Positions 54,521 to 64,000 of a stretch of DNA of 64,000 nt are shown in pieces. Below the pieces are notes generated by a model. It did not search any database, had not been told where the DNA came from, and saw only the letters and a program-made list of their open reading frames with translations. The DNA is from Carettochelys insculpta (lineage: Eukaryota > Chordata > Testudines > Carettochelyidae). Position 1 is the stretch's first letter, and the number at the start of each line of letters is the position of its first letter. The stretch spans positions 10,108,337 to 10,172,336 of the forward strand of contig NC_134158.1 of NCBI RefSeq assembly GCF_033958435.1, in the 5' to 3' direction. A program made the translations under genes and the position numbers.

Positions 54521-55589
54521 GTGAGGAACAGCCGGGAACTTGGGCTCCGTGGAAGGCAGGGTGAGTCACGCCAGCCCTCGGCCTCCAGCAAGGGAGAAGG
54601 GGAGCAGACGGGCCGGGGGTTACGCTTATTACTTATCGAGCGCATTTCCACGCTGCGAGGGTGACCAGCCGCCCTGTGCTGGGCGGGACGGTCCCATAGC
54701 TGGGATGCTGAAATGTGCCCCGACTTATCTCTCAAAGGGACTTATTGGCCTGTATTTGGCCCTCTTCCTCGCCGAGCCTCGGGGAAGCTGGGGACGCTGG
54801 GCGGCTGCCGTATGTGGGACAGGGAGATCTGGTCGCCCCACGCAGTGCCTGGGGCTCAGCGGGGAAGGGCACCACCCCCCTGGGTGCTGTCCACACCCAC
54901 AGGGGAGCAGCCAAGCCCTGCCTGGAAGAGCTGACAATGGGCATAAGTCAGACACGCCCGGGGTGGGGGGATGAGTCCCACACACAGGCGCTGGTCAGTG
55001 GGAGGACTGTGCCCGTCCCCCTCTCCACAGCAGGGGTGAGTCTCGGGGGATTCCTGTGCGCAGTTCTAGGCGCCTTGAGCGAGGGGCGAGGTGCCCCCGG
55101 CGGGGAGACCCCCGAATGAGCCGGGGTAAGAGAGCCTGGCCCAGGCCGGGAGGAGGAAGAAGAGAGCCAGGTTTAGTCGAGACAAGAGGCCGCCGGAGGG
55201 GCGTGGTACCCACAGGAAGTCATCTGGGATAAGGAGAGGCCGGGGCTGCCCCTCGGGAGCCCAGGGCTCACGTCTGGACGGCGCAGGCCCCTGTCTCGGC
55301 TTGCAGCTCCCAGCAGGAGGCCCCGTTCCTGGCGTGGGCAGCCTGGGCACCTGCCTGGCTCTGCAGCGACCGGCCGGGGTAGCGGTGGGCGGAGGACTCA
55401 CCTGAGCGGGGAATTTCCCACGCCCAGCAGCACACCCGAGCTCAGGGAAGGCGAAATACGGTCCCCAGGCTGGAGCTCGCCTGCAAGAGCCCAAGTCGAC
55501 TTCCTGCCTGGCCCGTCTCCAAGTGGGCGACGGGGCTGGGAACTCTGGGAGCAGGGGACTCGCGCTGCCCTCGCCCCGGCACGAGCTCG

Positions 55590-55731
55590 CAGCTCCCATT
55601 GGCTGGTGTCCCGGCTTGCAGGGGCCATTGCCTGGGCTTGCAACTGCCAGGTTACAGCAGCTGCTCCGAGCGCAGGCAGGGCCTGGAAAGCGCAGCTCCT
55701 CGGCTAAGGCGCCTGCGGGACTCCAGGCCAG
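55590..55731 (+). promoter_or_regulatory. Candidate 5' exon next to the 49-bp array (donor at 55732)
   Basis: A CCAAT box (CTCCCATTGGCTGG, which also carries ATTGG) at about 55,594 is followed by CpG-containing unique DNA ending CTCCAGGCCAG|GTAAGTGCCC, a near-perfect donor. With the acceptor at 62,825 this would place the whole array in one 7.1-kb intron. No ATG in frame with the downstream ORF is seen, so it would be non-coding. Confidence 0.4.
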
Positions 55732-55840
55732 GTAAGTGCCCCCTGGCCAGAGCCTGCCGCCTCCTCCCACCGCGCCCCTCTGCCCCACGTAACCAGCTCT
55801 GGCAGCCATTCGCCTTCCCAGGCCCTGCATCCCGATCTCC

Positions 55841-58800
55841 ACCCCTCCTCCAGCGCACAGCCCCCTGCCGCGCCTGTACCAGCTCCTACAGCCCTCCTCC
55901 AGCGCACAGCCCCCTGCCGCGCCTGTACCACCTCCTGCACCCCTCCTCCAGCGCACAGCCCCCTGCCGCGCCTGTACCAGCTCCTGCACCCCTCCGCCAG
56001 CGCACAGCCCCCTGCCGCGCCTGTACCAGCTCCTGCACCCCTCCGCCAGCGCACAGCCCCCTGCCGCGCCTGTACCAGCTCCTGCACCCCTCCTCCAGCG
56101 CACAGCCCCCTGCCGCGCCTGTACCAGCTCCTGCAGCCCTGCTCCAGCACACAGCCCCCTGCCGCGCCTGTACCAGCTCCTGCACCCCTCCGCCAGCGCA
56201 CAGCCCCCTGCCGCGCCTGTACCAGCTCCTGCACCCCTCCTCCAGCACACAGCCCCTGCCGCGCCTGTACCAGCTCCTACACCCCTCCTCCAGCACACAG
56301 CCCCTGCCGCGCCTGTACCAGCTCCTGCACCCCTCCTCCAGCGCACAGCCCCCTGCCGCGCCTGTACCACCTCCTGCACCCCTCCGCCAGCGCACAGCCC
56401 CCTGCCGCGCCTGTACCAGCTCCTACACCCCTCCTCCAGCGCACAGCCCCCTGCCGCGCCTGTACCAGCTCCTACACCCCTCCTCCAGCGCACAGCCCCC
56501 TGCCGCGCCTGTACCAGCTCCTACACCCTTGCTCCAGCGCACAGCCCCCTGCCGCGCCTGTACCACCTCCTGCACCCCTCCGCCAGCGCACAGCCCCCTG
56601 CCGCGCCTGTACCAGCCCCTACACCCCTCCTCCAGCACACAGCCCCCTGCCGCGCCTGTACCACCTCCTGCACCCCTCCTCCAGCGCACAGCCCCCTGCC
56701 GCGCCTGTACCACCTCCTGCACCCCTCCGCCAGCGCACAGCCCCCCTGCCGCGCCTGTACCAGCTCCTGCACCCCTCCTCCAGCACACAGCCCCCTGCCG
56801 CGCCTGTACCACCTCCTGCACCCCTCCTCCAGCACACAGCCCCCTGCCGCGCCTGTACCACCTCCTGCACCCCTCCTCCAGCGCACAGCCCCCTGCCGCG
56901 CCTGTACCAGCTCCTGCACCCCTCCTCCAGCGCACAGCCCCCGGCCGTGCCTGTACCAGCTCCTGCACCCCTCCGCCAGCGCACAGCCCCCTGCCGCGCC
57001 TGTACCAGCCCCTACACCCCTCCTCCAGCGCACAGCCCCCTGCCGCGCCTGTACCACCTCCTACACCTCTCCTCCAGCGCACAGCCCCCTGCCGCGCCTG
57101 TACCACCTCCTGCACCCCTCCTCCAGCGCACAGCCCCCTGCCGCGCCTGTACCACCTCCTGCACCCCTCCGCCAGCGCACAGCCCCCTGCCGCGCCTGTA
57201 CCACCTCCTACACCTCTCCTCCAGCGCACAGCCCCCTGCCGCGCCTGTACCACCTCCTGCACCCCTCCTCCAGCGCACAGCCCCCTGCCGCGCCTGTACC
57301 AGCTCCTGCACCCCTCCTCCAGCACACAGCCCCCTGCCGCGCCTGTACCACCTCCTGCACCTCTCCTCCAGCGCACAGCCCCCTGCCGCGCCTGTACCAC
57401 CTCCTGCACCCCTCCGCCAGCGCACAGCCCCCTGCCGCGCCTGTACCACCTCCTGCACCCCTCCTCCAGCGCACAGCCCCCTGCCGCGCCTGTACCAGCT
57501 CCTGCACCCCTCCGCCAGCGCACAGCCCCCTGCCGCGCCTGTACCAGCTCCTGCACCCCTCCTCCAGCGCACAGCCCCCTGCCGCGCCTGTACCACCTCC
57601 TGCACCCCTCCTCCAGCGCACAGCCCCCTGCCGCGCCTGTACCACCTCCTGCACCCCTCCTCCAGCGCACAGCCCCCTGCCGCGCCTGTACCAGCTCCTA
57701 CAGCCCTGCTCCAGCGCACAGCCCCCTGCCGCGCCTGTACCAGCTCCTGCACCCCTCCGCCAGCGCACAGCCCCCTGCCGCGCCTGTACCAGCTCCTGCA
57801 CCCCTCCTCCAGCGCACAGCCCCCTGCCGCGCCTGTACCACCTCCTACACCCCTCCGCCAGCGCACAGCCCCCTGCCGCGCCTGTACCACCTCCTGCACC
57901 CCTCCTCCAGCGCACAGCCCCCTGCCGCGCCTGTACCAGCTCCTACACCCCTCCTCCAGCGCACAGCCCCCCTGCCGCGCCTGTACCAGCTCCTGCACCC
58001 CTCCTCCAGCGCACAGCCCCCTGCCGCGCCTGTACCACCTCCTGCACCCCTCCTCCAGCGCACAGCCCCCTGCCGCGCCTGTACCACCTCCTGCACCCCT
58101 CCGCCAGCGCACAGCCCTCTGCCGCGCCTGTACCAGCTCCTACAGCCCTGCTCCAGCGCACAGCCCCCTGCCGCGCCTGTACCAGCTCCTACACCCCTCC
58201 TCCAGCGCACAGCCCCCTGCCGCGCCTGTACCAGCTCCTGCACCCCTCCTCCAGCGCACAGCCCCCTGCCGCGCCTGTACCACCTCCTGCACCCCTCCGC
58301 CAGCGCACAGCCCCCTGCCGCGCCTGTACCACCTCCTGCACCCCTCCTCCAGCGCACAGCCCCCTGCCGCGCCTGTACCAGCTCCTGCACCCCTCCTCCA
58401 GCGCACAGCCCCCTGCCGCGCCTGTACCAGCCCCTACACCCCTGCTCCAGCACACAGCCCCCTGCCGCGCCTGTACCACCTCCTGCACCCCTCCTCCAGC
58501 GCACAGCCCCCTGCCGCGCCTGTACCACCTCCTGCACCCCTCCTCCAGCGCACAGCCCCCTGCTGCGCCTGTACCACCTCCTGCACCCCTCCTCCAGCGC
58601 ACAGCCCCCTGCCGCGCCTGTACCAGCTCCTGCACCCCTCCTCCAGCGCACAGCCCCCTGCCGCGCCTGTACCAGCTCCTACATCCCTCCTCCAGCGCAC
58701 AGCCCCCTGCCGCGCCTGTACCAGCTCCTGCACCCCTCCTCCAGCGCACAGCCCCCTGCCGCGCCTGTACCAGCCCCTACACCCCTGCTCCAGCACACAG

Positions 58801-61690
58801 CCCCCTGCCGCGCCTGTACCACCTCCTGCACCCCTCCTCCAGCGCACAGCCCCCTGCCGCGCCTGTACCAGCTCCTGCACCCCTCCTCCAGCGCACAGCC
58901 CCCTGCCGCGCCTGTACCACCTCCTGCACCCCTCCTCCAGCGCACAGCCCCCTGCTGCGCCTGTACCACCTCCTGCACCCCTCCTCCAGCGCACAGCCCC
59001 CTGCCGCGCCTGTACCAGCTCCTGCACCCCTCCGCCAGCGCACAGCCCCCTGCCGCGCCTGTACCACCTCCTGCACCCCTCCTCCAGCGCACAGCCCCCT
59101 GCCGCGCCTGTACCACCTCCTGCACCCCTCCTCCAGCGCACAGCCCCCTGCCGCGCCTGTACCAGCTCCTGCACCCCTCCTCCAGCGCACAGCCCCCTGC
59201 CGCGCCTGTACCACCTCCTGCATCCCTCCTCCAGCGCACAGCCCCCTGCTGCGCCTGTACCAGCTCCTACACCCCTCCTCCAGCGCACAGCCCTCTGCCG
59301 CGCCTGTACCAGCTCCTGCACCCCTCCGCCAGCGCACAGCCCCCTGCCGCGCCTGTACCAGCCCCTACACCCCTCCTCCAGCGCACAGCCCCCTGCCGCG
59401 CCTGTACCAGCTCCTACAGCCCTCAGCCCTCTGCTGCGCCTGTACCACCTCCTGCACCCCTCCTCCAGCGCACAGCCCCCTGCCGCGCCTGTACCACCTC
59501 CTGCACCCCTCCGCCAGCGCACAGCCCCCTGCTGCGCCTGTACCAGCTCCTGCACCCCTCCTCCAGCGCACAGCCCCCTGCCGCGCCTGTACCAGCTCCT
59601 ACAGCCCTGCTCCAGCGCACAGCCCCCTGCCGCGCCTGTACCACCTCCTGCACCCCTCCGCCAGCGCACAGCCCCCTGCTGCGCCTGTACCAGCTCCTGC
59701 ACCCCTCCTCCAGCGCACAGCCCCCTGCCGCGCCTGTACCAGCTCCTCCACCCCTCCTCCAGCGCACAGCCCCCTGCCGCGCCTGTACCACCTCCTGCAC
59801 CCCTCCGCCAGCGCACAGCCCCCTGCTGCGCCTGTACCACCTCCTGCACCCCTCCTCCAGCGCACAGCCCTCTCCTGCGCCTGTACCAGCTCCTGCACCC
59901 CTCCTCCAGCGCACAGCCCCCTGCCGCACCTGTACCACCTCCTGCACCCCTCCTCCAGCGCACAGCCCCCTGCTGCGCCTGTACCACCTCCTGCACCCCT
60001 CCTCCAGCGCACAGCCCCCTGCCGCGCCTGTACCACCTCCTGCACCCCTCCTCCAGCGCACAGCCCCCTGCCGCGCCTGTACCAGCTCCTGCACCCCTCC
60101 TCCAGCGCACAGCCCCCTGCCGCGCCTGTACCACCTCCTGCACCCCTCCTCCAGCGCACAGCCCCCTGCCGCGCCTGTACCACCTCCTGCACCCCTCCTC
60201 CAGCGCACAGCCCCCTGCTGCGCCTGTACCAGCTCCTACACCCCTCCTCCAGCGCACAGCCCTCTGCCGCGCCTGTACCAGCTCCTACAGCCCTGCTCCA
60301 GCGCACAGCCCCCTGCCGCGCCTGTACCAGCTCCTACACCCCTCCTCCAGCGCACAGCCCCCTGCCGCGCCTGTACCAGCTCCTGCACCCCTCCTCCAGC
60401 GCACAGCCCCCTGCCGCGCCTGTACCAGCTCCTGCACCCCTCCTCCAGCGCACAGCCCCCTGCCGCGCCTGTACCACCTCCTGCACCCCTCCGCCAGCGC
60501 ACAGCCCCCTGCCGCGCCTGTACCAGCTCCTACACCCCTCCTCCAGCGCACAGCCCCCTGCCGCGCCTGTACCAGCTCCTGCACCCCTCCTCCAGCGCAC
60601 AGCCCCCTGCCGCGCCTGTACCAGCTCCTGCACCCCTCCTCCAGCGCACAGCCCCCTGCCGCGCCTGTACCAGCTCCTGCACCCCTCCTCCAGCGCACAG
60701 CCCCCTGCCGCGCCTGTACCAGCTCCTACACCCCTCCTCCAGCGCACAGCCCCCTGCCGCGCCTGTACCACCTCCTGCACCCCTCCTCCAGCGCACAGCC
60801 CCCTGCCGCGCCTGTACCACCTCCTGCACCCCTCCTCCAGCGCACAGCCCCCTGCCGCGCCTGTACCAGCTCCTACACCCCTCCGCCAGCGCACAGCCCC
60901 CTGCCGCGCCTGTACCAGCTCCTGCACCCCTCCTCCAGCGCACAGCCCTCTCCTGCGCCTGTACCAGCTCCTACAGCCCTCCTCCAGCGCACAGCCCCCT
61001 GCCGCACCTGTACCAGCTCCTGCACCCCTCCTCCAGCGCACAGCCCCCTGCCGCGCCTGTACCAGCTCCTACACCCCTCCTCCAGCGCACAGCCCCCTGC
61101 CGCGCCTGTACCACCTCCTGCACCCCTCCTCCAGCGCACAGCCCCCTGCCGCGCCTGTACCACCTCCTGCACCCCTCCTCCAGCGCACAGCCCCCTGCCG
61201 CGCCTGTACCAGCTCCTACACCCCTCCTCCAGCGCACAGCCCCCTGCCGCGCCTGTACCACCTCCTGCACCCCTCCTCCAGCGCACAGCCCCCTGCCGCG
61301 CCTGTACCACCTCCTGCACCCCTCCTCCAGCGCACAGCCCCCTGCCGCGCCTGTACCAGCTCCTACACCCCTCCTCCAGCGCACAGCCCTCTCCTGCGCC
61401 TGTACCACCTCCTGCACCCCTCCTCCAGCGCACAGCCCCCTGCCGCGCCTGTACCACCTCCTGCACCCCTCCTCCAGCGCACAGCCCCCTGCCGCGCCTG
61501 TACCACCTCCTGCACCCCTCCTCCAGCGCACAGCCCCCTGCCGCGCCTGTACCAGCTCCTACACCCCTCCTCCAGCGCACAGCCCTCTCCTGCGCCTGTA
61601 CCAGCTCCTACACCCCTCCTCCAGCGCACAGCCCCCTGCCGCGCCTGTACCACCTCCTACACCCCTCCTCCAGCTCGCAGCCCCCTCCCA
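55841..61690. repeat. 49-bp megasatellite, about 119 copies
   Basis: Unit contains CCTCCTCCAGCGCACAGCCC, CCTGCCGCGCCTGTACCA and CCTCCTGCACC. Variable sites are CCACCTCCT/CCAGCTCCT, TGCACC/TACACC/TACAGC, CCTCCTCC/CCTCCGCC/CCTGCTCC, GCGCAC/GCACAC and GCCGCG/GCTGCG. A few 48- and 50-bp units (near 56,255, 56,300, 56,740, 57,968) and one short unit (59,416) shift the phase. With 49 not divisible by three, plus-strand frames cycle through a 49-residue superrepeat without stops, giving ORFs of 2037 and 1629 codons that lack splice, start or codon-bias support. Confidence 0.96.
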
Positions 61691-62825
61691 GACCCCCCCC
61701 GTCTTTTTTTGAGGAGCTTCTGTTTCAATTCCTCCCTGTGCCGATGAGAAGAAGGGAGCTGAACGTGGGGTTCCCTATTTCCAAGCAGTGGGCTCCCGAG
61801 ACAGTCTCACACTGCTTCTGTGCCGGGGACTGTTGAAGTTTCTATCTGCAGTGCAACAGCTTGAACAGAGAGGCGGAGACCCGTCCCAGGAGAGCCCCTC
61901 GGTTGAGCCGGCGCTCCCCTAAACGGCAGGAGAGCCCTCGTCCTCGCCAGGCAGAGAGGGGGAAGGACCCGGACCCCCCACATCCCAGGCAAGCACCCTA
62001 GTGCCCGGGCTAACAGGCGTGAGAGGGGCAGCCTGCCCCGCCGACGGCGTGTGAGGAGCCCGGCAGGCGCCACCACCAATCTTATAGGAATGGCTTAACC
62101 GCCTGCCGCCAGGGGACCGTCCCTGGGCGCGGATCAGCCGGCACAGGCCTCGCCCCAGCCCAGACAAGTGCCAGAGGGGGGTGGGACGCACCCCTCTCCC
62201 CAGCATGTCCCTCTCAGCCTGGTGTGGTGGCTTTTGTGGGCCCCGTTCTCCGGTGCCCGTAACTGGACGGGAGCCCTGCGCAGTGATCTCAAACTGGCCT
62301 GGGCCGGGGGTGTCTGGAGTGCCACTGTGTGCTCCCGAGCAACTCCTGCGTCCCTTTGTGGATCTGCACCGAACTCCCCATGCAGGCACAGGGCAGGAGA
62401 GGAAGCCCGGGGGGGGACGTGGCTGTTCCTCGGTCCCCAGCCAACTCTGTCCCAGGTGCGAATTCAGCTCACTGGCCTCCTGTGACCCCCCTGCCCCAGT
62501 GGGGGACACCCGGGGATATTTCTGCCCCTGGCCCCGACACTGCAACCCGAGCTCTCCCCTCCTTATTTGCAGTGCAGGTGCCAGGAAGGTATCTCCTGCG
62601 CCAGCTAATGTTAGTGGGCTTTTCGCATGCCCGTCTGCTGGCCGGCTTTCGGGGCAGGGGAGGGGGTTAAATTAAGGAGATAAATCAATGGTGCCAATTG
62701 TTTAAAAACTCATTGAACTTTTCACGCTTGCCCCCTGGCTCTAATTGTGGTGCACCTTTCTCCAAGCCCAGTACATCGCTCCTGTGCTTGCCGGGTGCAG
62801 TGTTTAATAGGGTTACACCTTGCAG
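61690..62825. other. Unique sequence between megasatellite and coiled-coil gene 2
   Basis: No exon is recognised. TATTTGCAG|TGCAGGTGCCAGGAAG|GTATCT at about 62,560-62,600 would be only 16 bp and was not accepted. The last 120 bp before 62,825 are AT-richer (GTTTAATAGGGTTACACC) and likely hold the acceptor tract of the next exon. Confidence 0.4.
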
Positions 62826-64000
62826 GCAAAGTTCAGCTGCGACCGAGCCGGAGCAGAGCATCGGCAAAGCAGACGGGCTGTGGAAGGTGACTCAGTTGAT
62901 GATGGAGCCGTACAGCAACTGGGAGGAGCTCCTCAAACCAGCCCTACTCTTCATCGCCAGCTTGGAGCAGCTGACGTCCATCTCGGTCGGTGAGGGGAAT
63001 GTCTTCGTCAACCAGAACATCCGAGAGCTGCCAAAATCGTTCGGGGCTTGTTTGGCACAAGTGAACATTCAGCTCTGGTGGTCCTTTAAAGCCACCCAGG
63101 AGATCATGAGTGAGATGAAAGTGTGTTTCAGAGGCGTCCCAAAGAAGATGGCAAAGTCTGTCCTACTTTGCCAGGAAGGCGCAGAGAACGCTGAGCTCAA
63201 AGGCATTGTTAAGAGCATACAGGCAGCGTCGAACCAAAGCAGGGCCTTGACGCCCAAACTCCGCACCACATTCTCCGCTGTGATGAGTCTGGTCGGGAAC
63301 CTGCTGCAGGCCTGTGAAGACGCCAGGCAGGGCTGTGAGCAGGAGCTGAAGCGTGTACAAGAGCTGAAGGCAGGCATCCCAGCGAAGCCGGCCAAGGAGG
63401 ACGCGAAGCAGGGTCCCAAGAACCAGCAGACGGATGAGGACTTCCGGAGCTACGTGGCAGCCGTGCTGGAGACGGGCAACTCTGTGAAAATGGTCTTTTT
63501 GCAGATCGTGAAAAAGTGTCTCGCCGCCCCCGACGTCACACCTGAGCTCCCTGCCCCAGAGTCGGATGCAACGCTGCTGAGCCACGAGAGCTTCTCCGAC
63601 GTGAGGGAGAAGTGGGAGAAGCTGCAGGCAACCCTGGAGCAGGAGCAGGAGGAATTTGAGAGCGTCGACCAGCAGAACAAGGAGCTGATGAAAGCTGAAT
63701 GTGACCTAAAGGAATACGAGGTGAGGGCGGCGGATTTAGAGACAGGCGGGAGGAGGCTGGGCCAAGCGGTCGAGGCCCTGAAGAGTATGAGGAGGCAGTG
63801 GGACAATATGTCTCCCTTCTTCCAGATGATAGGCAAGAAGATCGACTCCTGCTTCAGGGAGTATCTTTGTTCTGTCCAGGGCTCTCCAGAGCTCCCTCCC
63901 ACCCGCAGAATGGATGAGATATTCAGAGCTTCCAGCGTGGCGCAGTTCGTGCTCATGATCTCCGACACCTACGTCAGCGTATCTTACAAACATCTGATGC
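62826..64000 (+). CDS. Unrecognised coiled-coil protein, 5' part (367+ codons, runs off the window)
   Basis: The exon opens after TTACACCTTGCAG (AG at 62,824-62,825). The frame is open from there to base 64,000. The first ATGs are at 62,899 and 62,902 (GTTGATGATGG), taken as the start. From there 367 residues are visible. N-terminal helices hold NWEELLKPALLFIASLEQL and IQLWWSFKATQEIM (about 57-70). Residues 100-157 form a helix with ACEDARQGCEQELKRVQELK. A Lys/Pro-rich linker (158-180) follows, then a helix with VKMVFLQIVKKCL (196-208), and a coiled coil (231-322) with EKWEKLQATLEQEQEEF and WDNMSPFFQMIGKKI. The visible end reads VLMISDTYVSVSYKHLM. No signal peptide or transmembrane segment is seen. 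It lies 12.3 kb after the 316-aa coiled-coil gene, on the same strand. Overall helical-bundle plan suggests a distant relative or partner; sequence identity between the two is not obvious by eye. Confidence 0.82.

Noticed and set aside
53221..54735. Minus-strand Gly-rich ORFs of 300-500 codons resembling structural proteins
   Set aside because: They arise from the 63/54-bp array. The peptide periodicity equals the DNA period and all frames are open.
55599..61836. Plus-strand ORFs of 2037 and 1629 codons rich in Pro, Ser and Cys
   Set aside because: They are frames through the 49-bp array, which has no stops in any plus-strand frame. Overlapping frames are equally open, and there is no start context, splicing or codon bias.

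Overview
The window looks like a GC-rich, minisatellite-dense stretch of a cryptodiran turtle genome, probably a microchromosome segment in the extended MHC neighbourhood. The evidence is vertebrate exon-intron structure, CR1 LINE fragments of the testudine type (GTTCTATGATT-type 3' end, FADD reverse-transcriptase motif), a Cry-type tRNA-derived SINE at 43.65 kb, and the turtle/crocodilian dispersed minisatellite with the core GAACCCAGGAGTCCTGGCTC. No prokaryotic genes, rRNA genes or CRISPR arrays were seen.

0-23.6 kb: the minus strand carries DDR1 (discoidin domain receptor tyrosine kinase 1). Thirteen exons are readable with GT-AG borders and continuous phase, from the initiator ATG at 14091 to the exon with the ATP-binding lysine at 364-491. 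The rest of the kinase lies beyond base 1. A likely non-coding first exon sits in a CpG island near 23.34-23.57 kb. The introns hold tandem repeats with periods of about 43, 54, 71, 148, 102, 61 and 58 bp, plus an antisense CR1 copy.

14.2-43 kb: mostly repeats and unique GC-rich sequence. It includes a 2-kb CA-rich array, a dispersed repeat with the core GAGTTTCAA, tRNA-SINE-derived minisatellites, and several degraded CR1 copies. A second CpG island with three CCAAT boxes (34.6-34.87 kb) is followed by exon-like segments and an AATAAA (36,752). It may be an unrecognised plus-strand transcript divergent from DDR1.

43-50.5 kb: a compact plus-strand gene whose protein family I do not recognise. 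Its 316-aa product has two long coiled-coil helices around a hydrophobic hairpin, an arrangement resembling helical-bundle membrane-active proteins. Upstream are three related promoter/first-exon modules (43.2-43.65, 45.86-46.03 and 46.87-47.28 kb) sharing an ATTGCAC...GGGATTTCA element. The most upstream one carries a Cry SINE and has no visible coding exons of its own.

50.5-64 kb: a 63/54-bp array, then about 119 copies of a 49-bp unit (55.84-61.69 kb) with no stops in most frames. At the right edge a second plus-strand coiled-coil gene starts (62.83 kb to beyond the window). The 49-bp array probably lies in that gene's first intron. The two coiled-coil genes, their repeated inducible-looking promoters and the possibility that their products act together are the most interesting part of the window.
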